Source: Clostridium bornimense (GTDB taxonomy: Bacteria; Bacillota; Clostridia; Clostridiales; Clostridiaceae). From it: DNA of 36,498 bases. The stretch lies in contig NZ_JAHLOD010000031.1 of the NCBI RefSeq assembly GCF_018917145.1, forward strand, positions 1-36,498, given 5' to 3'. A program made the position numbers and the translations under genes. Of the stretch, positions 17,612-24,492 are shown piece by piece. How positions within the stretch are numbered: the stretch's first letter is position 1; every line of letters begins with the position of its first letter. The notes beneath the pieces are model-generated. The model saw only the letters and a program-made list of their open reading frames with translations. It was not told where the DNA came from and searched no databases.

Positions 17612-17914
17612 ATGATAGTTAAATGTATTAATAATGATTTATGTTCAACTCTTACTCTTAACAAAGAGTATTTTGTATTAGAAGAAGGTCCTGAATATTA
17701 TGTTATCTTAGATGATTTACGTAATGAAACTACTTGCAAAAAAAGTAGATTTGTAATTATAGAAGATGGTGATTTAGCTAAGAAGTGTAAAGCTACTATT
17801 AATGAATTAAATTATCAACTTGATAATGAATTTGTTGATATTAAAAACTTTATTATAAGAAAGAATTCTAAGGGAAGTATAAAAGAAATAATAATAAAAT
17901 TTAAGTATGAATAA
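17612..17914 (+). CDS. hypothetical 100-residue protein, copy 2
   Basis: Same length as copy 1 at 16374 and aligns without gaps. Identical stretches include NKEY, LEEGPEYYVILDD, RNETTCKKSRF, KKCKATINEL and IRKNSKG. Differences are mostly conservative and lie in the N terminus and the helix around residues 66-75. RBS GGGGG (17599-17604 region) is different from that of copy 1, and upstream sequences are not alike, so the duplication covers the coding part rather than the promoter. A large hairpin with a T run follows the stop. Function unknown. Confidence 0.7.
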   Translation: MIVKCINNDLCSTLTLNKEYFVLEEGPEYYVILDDLRNETTCKKSRFVIIEDGDLAKKCKATINELNYQLDNEFVDIKNFIIRKNSKGSIKEIIIKFKYE

Positions 17915-17929
17915 TTAAAAGAGCTGTTT

Positions 17930-18001
17930 CACATTGATATGATACCTCTAAAGTAGACGTGGTAAATAACCAAAATCTACTTTGGAGGTATTTTTTATGT
18001 G
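17930..18001 (+). mobile_element. remnant of an IS150-group (IS3-family) end
   Basis: TGATACCTCTAAAGTAGAC (17940-17958) matches 15 of 19 positions, without gaps, of TGACTCCTGTCAAGTAGAC at 36251, which bounds an IS3-family transposase. ATACCTCTAAAGTAGA (17942-17957) pairs with 17976-17991 with one wobble; TGGT/ACCA lies inside and CACAT/ATGTG outside. After the second arm, GGAGG and ATG TGT CCG TAA follow: an RBS and start codon that ends at once, as in a dead orfA. It may also act as terminator for the gene before it (T run 17991-17996). No gene lies between here and 18115. Confidence 0.45.
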
Positions 18002-18114
18002 TCCGTAACAAACATCAATCTATATGTAAGGTTCTCCCCTCTTCTATATTTTCTAGTAACATTCCATTACTATAAATTATATTATAATAATATAGTTTTT
18101 TTCGGAGGAATGCT

Positions 18115-19086
18115 ATGGATTATGAGATTATAGACTGTATTGATTGTGGCACTGAGTATTGCCCATGCCATCTTGCATTATCTGGTGATTGTATACTTTG
18201 CTCTCATTTACAAGGCAATGAATTTTGTGACTGTAAAAATTGGCATGGCGTATGTATCTATAAAGAATTATTTGATAATGGTTTTAAAGCTAAAGAGGGA
18301 CGCAAAACTTATAAATGTAAGATTTTAAATAGAACTCTCCTTGAAGAAAAATTATTAGAACTGAAGGTGTTAGTTTCAAAATCATTAGCTGAAAGTCTAA
18401 ATGTTCCTGGCGCCTATGTTTTTATGAGAGCACCTAATGATAACTTATATTATGATACTCCAATATCCGTTATGGACGTTGATGACGATAATAATGTTAT
18501 CTCTTTTGTATTAGAATTAAAAGGAATAAAGACAAAATCTATTGCTAGTTTAAATGAACATGATGATATATTACTGCGAGCACCTTATTGGAATGGTGTA
18601 CTAGGCCTAAAGAACTTAAATAAAGTCCATGACAAAAATGTTCTTCTAATATCTCGCGGCATTGGCTTCGCACCAATGATGCCTGTACTAAAAAAATTAT
18701 ATGCTAGAGGAAATAATATCTCATTAATATTAGATAAAGGTACATTTAAAACTGATTATATCGATGAACTTATAAATAAATATAATATAACTCCAATAAA
18801 CATGAATACAATTGATAAAGGCCAACTCCCTAAAGCACTTAAAGACTACTTAACTATAAATAAGTTTGACCTAATTCATATAGATGGTCCTGATATATTA
18901 ATTAGTAATATAATAACTTACAATGATGATTCCACATCATACTCTTGTTGTAATAATGCTAAAATGTGTTGTGGTGAAGGAATTTGTGGTGCTTGTACCT
19001 CACGATACAAAGGTCATGTTGTAAAACGTCTTTGCAAAGTACAAGTAGATCCTAAATTTATTTTCGAAGGGAGACGTTTAATATGA
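18115..19086 (+). CDS. PyrK-like FAD/[2Fe-2S] electron-transfer protein with extra Cys-rich N terminus
   Basis: The 323-residue protein is built like PyrK, the electron-transfer subunit of dihydroorotate dehydrogenase: flavin domain (about 66-165, with TPISVMDV where PyrK has RPIS), NAD-binding domain with SRGIGFAPMMPVL (180-192), and a C-terminal [2Fe-2S] cluster C286-x4-C291-x2-C294-x12-C307. The arginine of RPIS is a threonine here. Unlike PyrK it has about 50 extra N-terminal residues with nine cysteines (C8, C11, C16, C18, C26, C29, C38, C40, C47), likely one or more further Fe-S or zinc sites. Its stop overlaps the start of the FAD protein at 19083 (ATGA), so the two are made together. 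No pyrimidine gene is near, so the partner is probably the coupled FAD protein. RBS GGAGG. Confidence 0.8.
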   Translation: MDYEIIDCIDCGTEYCPCHLALSGDCILCSHLQGNEFCDCKNWHGVCIYKELFDNGFKAKEGRKTYKCKILNRTLLEEKLLELKVLVSKSLAESLNVPGAYVFMRAPNDNLYYDTPISVMDVDDDNNVISFVLELKGIKTKSIASLNEHDDILLRAPYWNGVLGLKNLNKVHDKNVLLISRGIGFAPMMPVLKKLYARGNNISLILDKGTFKTDYIDELINKYNITPINMNTIDKGQLPKALKDYLTINKFDLIHIDGPDILISNIITYNDDSTSYSCCNNAKMCCGEGICGACTSRYKGHVVKRLCKVQVDPKFIFEGRRLI

Positions 19087-20360
19087 AGGTAGTTATAATC
19101 GGTGGTGGTTGGGCTGGTGTATCCGCTTCAATAACTGCTAGCAAAGCAGGTGCGGAAGTACATTTATATGAAAAAACAGATTTACTTTTAGGATTAGGTA
19201 ATGTAGGCGGCATAATGAGAAATAACGGTAGATTTACTGCTGCAGAAGAATTAAAAGCACTAGGTGCTGGAGAATTAATAGATATATGTGATAGTTTAAG
19301 TCGTCATAAAAACATTGACTTTCCTGGCCATAAGCACGCTTGGCTTTACGACGTAAATAAAATAGAACCTGCTGTAAGAAGTAAAATAATTGATATGGGT
19401 ATTAACGTTCATTTCAAAACTAGAGTTATCGACGTAAAAAAGACTGACGATACAATAAAATCAATTATTTTAAGTGATGGTAGCGAAGTCAGTGGAGATG
19501 TCTTTATTGAAACAACAGGATCTACTGGACCTATGGGTAATTGCTTAAAATATGGTAACGGATGTTCCATGTGCATCTTGAGATGTCCATCATTTGGTCC
19601 AAGAGTTTCTATAAGCGCTCGTGCAGGTATTGAAGACTTACAAGGTATGAGAAGCGATGAAAATCCAGGCGCTATGTCTGGTTCATGTAAAATACTAAAA
19701 GAAACATTATCTAAAGAAATTGTAGATCAATTAGATGAAAAAGGTGTCGTAGTAATACAAATTCCTAAAGAAGATATAAATATGGACAAATTGAAAAATA
19801 AAGTATGTCAACAATATGCATTAAAAGAATTTGCAGAAAATATTATTCTATTGGATACTGGTCATGCAAAATTAATGACAACCTATTATCCATTAGAAAA
19901 ATTAAGAAAAATTAAAGGATTAGAAGCAGCTAGATACTGTGATCCTTATTCAGGTGGTATTGGTAACTCAATTAGATATCTATCTGTTGCTCCTAGATAT
20001 GATGATATGAAAGTAAAAGGATTAGATAATCTATTCTGCGCTGGCGAAAAAGGTGGTCTTTTTGTAGGTCATACCGAGGCTATCTGTACTGGTGCATTAG
20101 CTGGCTATAATGCTGTAAGATTTGCTTTAGGTATGCCTCTTCTAATTTTACCTCGTAGCATTGCAATTGGAGATATTATATCATATGCAAATTATAAGAT
20201 GTCCACAAAAGAGGGACGAAAAAATAGATATACATTTGCTGGTTCTGAATACTTCAAGAGAATGCAAGAAGTTGGATTATATACTACCGATGTAGATAAA
20301 ATAGTTAATAATATAAAAAAATTAAATTTATATAATATCTTTAATGAAAAAATAATATAA
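19083..20360 (+). CDS. FAD-dependent oxidoreductase, GidA/TrmFO-superfamily type
   Basis: The 425-residue protein opens with a Rossmann FAD motif (VVIIGGGWAGVSAS, 3-16, then LYEK). The C-terminal part has FCAGEKGGLFVGHTEAICTGALAGYNAV, the flavin-closing segment of the GidA/MnmG-TrmFO superfamily. Between them is a cysteine group, C154, C161, C164 and C168 (NGCSMCILRCPSFGPR), that could bind an Fe-S cluster or act in redox chemistry. True TrmFO and MnmG sequences lack this as far as I recall. Translation is coupled to the PyrK-like protein by an ATGA overlap, suggesting electrons pass from NAD(P)H through the first protein to this one. Substrate unknown; an RNA- or sulfur-related role is only a guess. 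Confidence 0.75.
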   Translation: MKVVIIGGGWAGVSASITASKAGAEVHLYEKTDLLLGLGNVGGIMRNNGRFTAAEELKALGAGELIDICDSLSRHKNIDFPGHKHAWLYDVNKIEPAVRSKIIDMGINVHFKTRVIDVKKTDDTIKSIILSDGSEVSGDVFIETTGSTGPMGNCLKYGNGCSMCILRCPSFGPRVSISARAGIEDLQGMRSDENPGAMSGSCKILKETLSKEIVDQLDEKGVVVIQIPKEDINMDKLKNKVCQQYALKEFAENIILLDTGHAKLMTTYYPLEKLRKIKGLEAARYCDPYSGGIGNSIRYLSVAPRYDDMKVKGLDNLFCAGEKGGLFVGHTEAICTGALAGYNAVRFALGMPLLILPRSIAIGDIISYANYKMSTKEGRKNRYTFAGSEYFKRMQEVGLYTTDVDKIVNNIKKLNLYNIFNEKII

Positions 20361-20393
20361 TTATTAATAAAACTAATAGTAACTCTATAATTT

Positions 20394-20428
20394 AATTGCG
20401 GTGATATTAACTTTATATCACCGCAATT
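20394..20428 (+). terminator. terminator after the flavoprotein pair, 14-bp perfect stem
   Basis: AATTGCGGTGATAT (20394-20407) pairs perfectly with 20415-20428, followed by GTTTTATTTG. It also lies between convergent genes. Confidence 0.85.
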
Positions 20429-20443
20429 GTTTTATTTGTAATC

Positions 20444-21658
20444 TTAGAACATATTATTATCATCTGTTCCTAAGTATTTTATTTCTTCTAAAGAACAATT
20501 TACTGAATCAGATAAAATCTTAGCATTTCTTCTCTTTAATGAAATAAAATCATTATTCTCTATTCTTTCTAAGAACTTAGGATTAATATAACTATCTTTA
20601 AGTACATCTATTAATGCTTTTCCTAATAAGTATACTTTATGTTGATACTTAACAGTATCAAGTAGAAATACATCATCACCATCTGTACAACTTTCTATTC
20701 TTCTTGGACTACATAATAGTTGACTTGCTATATTCTTGTAATTATCACTCTTAAAAGAATCTACATTGCTATCAATAATAGAAGCTAAATCTTTAGATGT
20801 CATAGTTATTACACAATCTTTAGATTTTAATTCTTTTAATCTTTCTCTGCATAATCTAGAATCTAATTTAAAATCATCACTTCCTGATACACTATTTGAT
20901 ACATTGTTTGATACATTATTAGGTACATTGTTATATGAAACCTTTTTCTCAACTGGTTCCACTTCTTTTACTTTATTATTTGAGTTCATTTCATCATATA
21001 GTATATCTTCTACAGGAATTTGCAAATAATTAGATAAATGTTTTAGTTCTTTATCTCCAATTTCAGTATAAGTTTTTAATGAATTATATACTTCATATAA
21101 AGTTTTATCATTATCAACAAAATTTGGTATATCTTGTTTTATTTCATCTGCAAAACGCTTTATTCTATTAACATCAACCTTGTATAACTTCTCGTCAACA
21201 TTATTGTTATTATTATATGATGATTCATCATACAATATTTTATCACTTGAAACTTGTAGCGATAATGAAATACATTCTAGTTCTGTCTCAGTTACTTCAA
21301 CAAAATTATTATAAGAATTATATATATTCATTAATAATGTATCATTTTCAGCAAAGTTTGGTATCTCATATTTTATAGAATCAATAATATCACATACCTT
21401 TTTTACATCTACTTCATATAAAGTATCTCCACTATCTTTTATATCTTCGCTACCGTAAAGTATTTCATCATTAGAAACTTGTAATGCCTTTTTTATATAA
21501 TTAAATTCTACAATATCAAAATCCATATAATCATCAAATGAATTATATATACTCATTAACAGATCATCATTTTCTGCAAAGTCAGAAATTTCTTTTCTAA
21601 TATTATTAATAATATCATATACCTTCTGTACATCTACTTTATACATTTTACTCTCCAT
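20444..21658 (-). CDS. protein with three tandem 66-residue modules
   Basis: I know no family for this 404-residue protein. Residues 4-69, 79-144 and 157-222 are three copies of one module. Shared features are LYxVDVxKV at the start, a helix ending in IPNFAENDxLL, IYNS near the middle, and LQVSxDxILYDE at the end. The last part resembles the closing helices of XRE-type helix-turn-helix domains (LQIPVEDILYDE). A low-complexity linker, residues 225-262, contains NNVPNNVSNNVSNSVSGS. Residues 263-404 form a separate, basic and cysteine-containing domain (C270, C286, C317 region). No signal peptide or membrane segment. It is probably a cytosolic adaptor or nucleic-acid-binding protein. Starts after RBS GGGGGT. 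Confidence 0.65.
   Translation of the reverse strand: MESKMYKVDVQKVYDIINNIRKEISDFAENDDLLMSIYNSFDDYMDFDIVEFNYIKKALQVSNDEILYGSEDIKDSGDTLYEVDVKKVCDIIDSIKYEIPNFAENDTLLMNIYNSYNNFVEVTETELECISLSLQVSSDKILYDESSYNNNNNVDEKLYKVDVNRIKRFADEIKQDIPNFVDNDKTLYEVYNSLKTYTEIGDKELKHLSNYLQIPVEDILYDEMNSNNKVKEVEPVEKKVSYNNVPNNVSNNVSNSVSGSDDFKLDSRLCRERLKELKSKDCVITMTSKDLASIIDSNVDSFKSDNYKNIASQLLCSPRRIESCTDGDDVFLLDTVKYQHKVYLLGKALIDVLKDSYINPKFLERIENNDFISLKRRNAKILSDSVNCSLEEIKYLGTDDNNMF
20883..20930 (-). repeat. four 12-bp tandem repeats inside a coding region
   Basis: Units CCTGATACACTA, TTTGATACATTG, TTTGATACATTA and TTAGGTACATTG follow each other exactly in frame, encoding the Asn/Ser/Val linker of the three-module protein. 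Each unit is four codons, so copy-number change by slippage would lengthen or shorten the linker without a frameshift. Confidence 0.85.
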
Positions 21659-21823
21659 TCCAGAACCCCCGTTTATATATTACAAATATTATTTTCTTGT
21701 TTCAAAATAGCATTATATATTTATTTTACATTTTATTTAATTTTACACTAAATAAAGTAAATTTTCAATCGTATTTTATCGATATTTGTAAATTTGCTAA
21801 ATAAATTAAATAAAAAAATAAAA

Positions 21824-21844
21824 AAGCAAGGATTTACCTTACTT
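21824..21844 (-). terminator. terminator after miaB
   Basis: On the minus strand AAGTAAGG, loop TAAAT and CCTTGCTT form an 8-bp stem with one wobble, followed by a long T-rich run. The rest of the 21659-21864 gap is AT-rich with no gene. Confidence 0.8.
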
Positions 21845-21864
21845 TTCCACTTAAATAATATATA

Positions 21865-23196
21865 TTATTCTACTATTTTCCCCACTAAAGAGAAAGATTG
21901 TGCTTTTGTTATTTCAACATTAACTAACTTTCCTATTAAATCTGCACTTCCTTCAAAATTAACAAGTCTACCATTTCTAGTTCTACCTGATACCTTTGTA
22001 TCATCATTCTTACTTAATCCATCCACTAAAACTTCTACAGTTCTACCTTCATATTTCTTATTTTTCTCTGCTATTATTTTATTAACTTCATCAATTAAGA
22101 TATTAAATCTTCTATGTTTTGTTTCTTCATCAACTTGATCTTCAAACTTAGCAGCTGGAGTACCTTGTCTAATGGAATATAAGAAAGTAAATGCAGAATC
22201 ATATTCAACTTCTTTTACAAGCGCTAATGTATCTTCAAATTCCTCTTCTGTTTCTCCTGGGAATCCAATAATTATATCAGTAGTTATTGATACATCTGGT
22301 ATCTTAGTCTTAATTTCATTCATTAATTCAAGATATCTTTCTCTTGTATAATTTCTATTCATACGTTTTAGTAATGAATTAGAACCTGCTTGGACAGGTA
22401 GATGAATTTGTTCACATAGTTTATCACATTCTGCAATAGCATCGATAACATCTGAAGTTAAATCCTTAGGGTGAGATGTCATAAATCTTACTCTCTCTAA
22501 TCCCTCAATTTCATTTACTAATCTAAGCAGCTTAGCAAAATTAATATCTTCTTCTAAGCCCTTACCATATGAATTAACATTTTGACCTAATAACGTTACT
22601 TCTTTATATCCTTCTTTAACTAAACATTTAATTTCATTTATAATATCTTCAGGTTTTCTACTTCTCTCTCTTCCTCTAACGTAAGGAACAATACAATAAG
22701 TACAGAAGTTATTACATCCATACATTATTGTTACAAATGCCTTTACATCACTTTTTCTATCAATAGGAATACCTTCAATTATTCCTTCCTCTTTTTGTTT
22801 TACTTCAATAATAGATTTTCCTTCTTGTCTTGCTCTATTTAAGTATTCAGGGAACATATGGGCATTATGTGTTCCAAAAATAATGTCTACATGAGGGAAT
22901 CTCTTAATAATTTCCTCTGCCATTCCTTCTTGTTGCATCATGCATCCACATATAGAAATGATTAAATTAGGATTTTTTTCTTTTAGTTTCTTTAACATAC
23001 CTAAGTTACCATAAACTTTTTGTTCAGCATTCTCTCTAACACAACATGTATTAAAAATTATTATATCTGCTTCTTCTCTTTGATCTGTTGGTTTATAACC
23101 TAAAGATTTTAGCATACCAGAGATTTTTTCTGAATCTTCTTCATTCATTTGACATCCCCAAGTCTCAATTATATATTTCAAATTATTGTTTTTCAT
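21865..23196 (-). CDS. miaB: tRNA-2-methylthio-N6-dimethylallyladenosine synthase MiaB
   Basis: MiaB adds a methylthio group to i6A37, the base first modified by MiaA (6897). The N-terminal UPF0004 domain has the auxiliary-cluster cysteines C19 (WGCQMN), C55 (NTCCVRE) and C89 (CGCMMQQ), numbered from the GTG at 23208. The radical-SAM cluster is C165-x3-C169-x2-C172 (GCNNFCTYC). A TRAM domain ends the chain (about 380-447). The frame extends to the GTG at 23208, but that codon touches the RBS AGGAG, so the ATG at 23196 (443 residues) is more likely. Confidence 0.96.
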   Translation of the reverse strand: MKNNNLKYIIETWGCQMNEEDSEKISGMLKSLGYKPTDQREEADIIIFNTCCVRENAEQKVYGNLGMLKKLKEKNPNLIISICGCMMQQEGMAEEIIKRFPHVDIIFGTHNAHMFPEYLNRARQEGKSIIEVKQKEEGIIEGIPIDRKSDVKAFVTIMYGCNNFCTYCIVPYVRGRERSRKPEDIINEIKCLVKEGYKEVTLLGQNVNSYGKGLEEDINFAKLLRLVNEIEGLERVRFMTSHPKDLTSDVIDAIAECDKLCEQIHLPVQAGSNSLLKRMNRNYTRERYLELMNEIKTKIPDVSITTDIIIGFPGETEEEFEDTLALVKEVEYDSAFTFLYSIRQGTPAAKFEDQVDEETKHRRFNILIDEVNKIIAEKNKKYEGRTVEVLVDGLSKNDDTKVSGRTRNGRLVNFEGSADLIGKLVNVEITKAQSFSLVGKIVE

Positions 23197-23376
23197 TAAA
23201 TTATACACTCCTAATCTAAAAATATCACTTTCAGTATTATAACAATATTTTATTCATAAATAAAGAAAATGAATTAAAATCATCACACTAATATAAACTT
23301 TACTTATTTTTTATAAATTAATTTATATTCTCTAGAAATTTAGGAAAAACTATTATTAAAGCAAGGAGGAATATTT

Positions 23377-23538
23377 ATGTATGATGCTAAAGAAAAAGCA
23401 AATGAATTAAATACTTCTAATGATATCTTAAAATGTGACTGCATAAGCGAAAAGTCCTATTTTAAAGATTTAAATTCTTCGTATTTGTATCAAAGAAAAA
23501 CTTCAGCAGTACCTTACTCACCTAAATTTTTTTCTTAA
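23377..23538 (+). CDS. small protein, 53 residues
   Basis: An ideal RBS (AAGGAGG, 23363-23369) sits seven bases before an ATG opening a frame of 53 codons, closed by a TAA that begins the perfect terminator stem at 23536. That arrangement argues it is real. The product (MYDAKEKANELNTSNDILK, then CDCISEKSYF) has a CxC pair and a tyrosine- and serine-rich tail that ends PYSPKFFS. No signal peptide or membrane segment. Unknown function. It lies divergent from miaB; the 180 bases between hold only AT-rich sequence, probably both promoters. Confidence 0.55.
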   Translation: MYDAKEKANELNTSNDILKCDCISEKSYFKDLNSSYLYQRKTSAVPYSPKFFS

Positions 23539-23570
23539 AAATAGGCTAGAACTACTCTAGCCTATTTTTA
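23536..23570. terminator. bidirectional terminator, 15-bp perfect stem
   Basis: TAAAAATAGGCTAGA (23536-23550) pairs perfectly with 23556-23570 around ACTAC. It contains the stop codons of both convergent genes. Confidence 0.9.
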
Positions 23571-24432
23571 TCCATTTATAATATTTCTCTATAGTCTCAA
23601 ATCCAAAGTCTTTATATAAATCTATAGCAACTTTATTATTAGCATCAACTTTTAAATATAATTCCTTTGTATTAAAGTTCTTAGTAAAAGAACATAACTT
23701 ATGTAATAAAATCTTGCCAAAGCCCTTTCCCCTATGTGATGGAATTATTCCAAAGTTAACTATATAATATCGCTTTTTATCATAAATTATTTGTCCATAA
23801 CCAATAGGTTCATCTCTAAGGTATAAAAAAATTCCCCCATTTTTTATTGAGTATTTTTGTGTCAAATCATATTTAATATCTTCTACTGTTAACGGAATTC
23901 TATTACTATTATGAAATATAAGATTTTGTAATCTGCACCTTAAATCTTCATCACTATTTCTCTTAAAAAACTTAAATTCTACGTTTTCAACAATATTATT
24001 TATTTCATCTACCTTCCATAAGTCCATTTTCATTTCGCAGGTTCCAAGTAACCTTTTAAACTTTAAAGATTCTAAAACACTATTATAAATACAATTATCT
24101 ATAGAAGAATAATAGATGCTATTATATGACTCTGGAATAATAGATAACAGTTTATTATATACACCAACTAAATTATCTCCCTCAGCATATATTGATTTTA
24201 TATTATATATATTATACTCGTATTTTGATTTCTCAAACCATATAAATCCAACATACATTCCTTTATAGGATATAATTCTTACTTTTTTTAATACCTTTAG
24301 CTTTTTTAAAAATCTATCACGATTAATTTCTATAAGTATATCCTCATTTAAACTATTTATATCCTTAGATCTTAGATTAAGAGCTTCTAAATACTTAAAA
24401 TTCTTTTTATTTATTTTTTCTAAAACGTACAT
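23557..24432 (-). CDS. GNAT acetyltransferase with an N-terminal partner domain
   Basis: The 291-residue protein ends in a clear GNAT domain (about 150-291): IFLYLRDEPIGYGQI, then NFGIIPSHRGKGFGKILLHKL, the acetyl-CoA-binding motif A, and VDANNKVAIDLYKDFGFE, motif B. Residues 1-145 have the size and secondary-structure feel of a second, degenerate GNAT fold (VGFIWFEKS), as in tandem acetyltransferases such as mycothiol synthase; this part is inferred. It transfers an acetyl group to an unknown amine. Starts after AGGGGA. It lies downstream of the ispH-rpsA fusion and has its own terminators on each side. Confidence 0.8.
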   Translation of the reverse strand: MYVLEKINKKNFKYLEALNLRSKDINSLNEDILIEINRDRFLKKLKVLKKVRIISYKGMYVGFIWFEKSKYEYNIYNIKSIYAEGDNLVGVYNKLLSIIPESYNSIYYSSIDNCIYNSVLESLKFKRLLGTCEMKMDLWKVDEINNIVENVEFKFFKRNSDEDLRCRLQNLIFHNSNRIPLTVEDIKYDLTQKYSIKNGGIFLYLRDEPIGYGQIIYDKKRYYIVNFGIIPSHRGKGFGKILLHKLCSFTKNFNTKELYLKVDANNKVAIDLYKDFGFETIEKYYKWIKIG

Positions 24433-24459
24433 ATTATTTTATTCCCCTAAGATTTAAAT

Positions 24460-24489
24460 AAAAAGCCAACAGTAAACTGTTGACTTTTT
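24460..24489 (-). terminator. terminator after the ispH-rpsA fusion
   Basis: Minus-strand RNA AAAAAGTCAACAG pairs with CTGTTGGCTTTTT with a wobble around TTTA, followed by ATTTAAA. It lies right after the stop codon of the fusion gene. Confidence 0.8.
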
Positions 24490-24492
24490 ATT

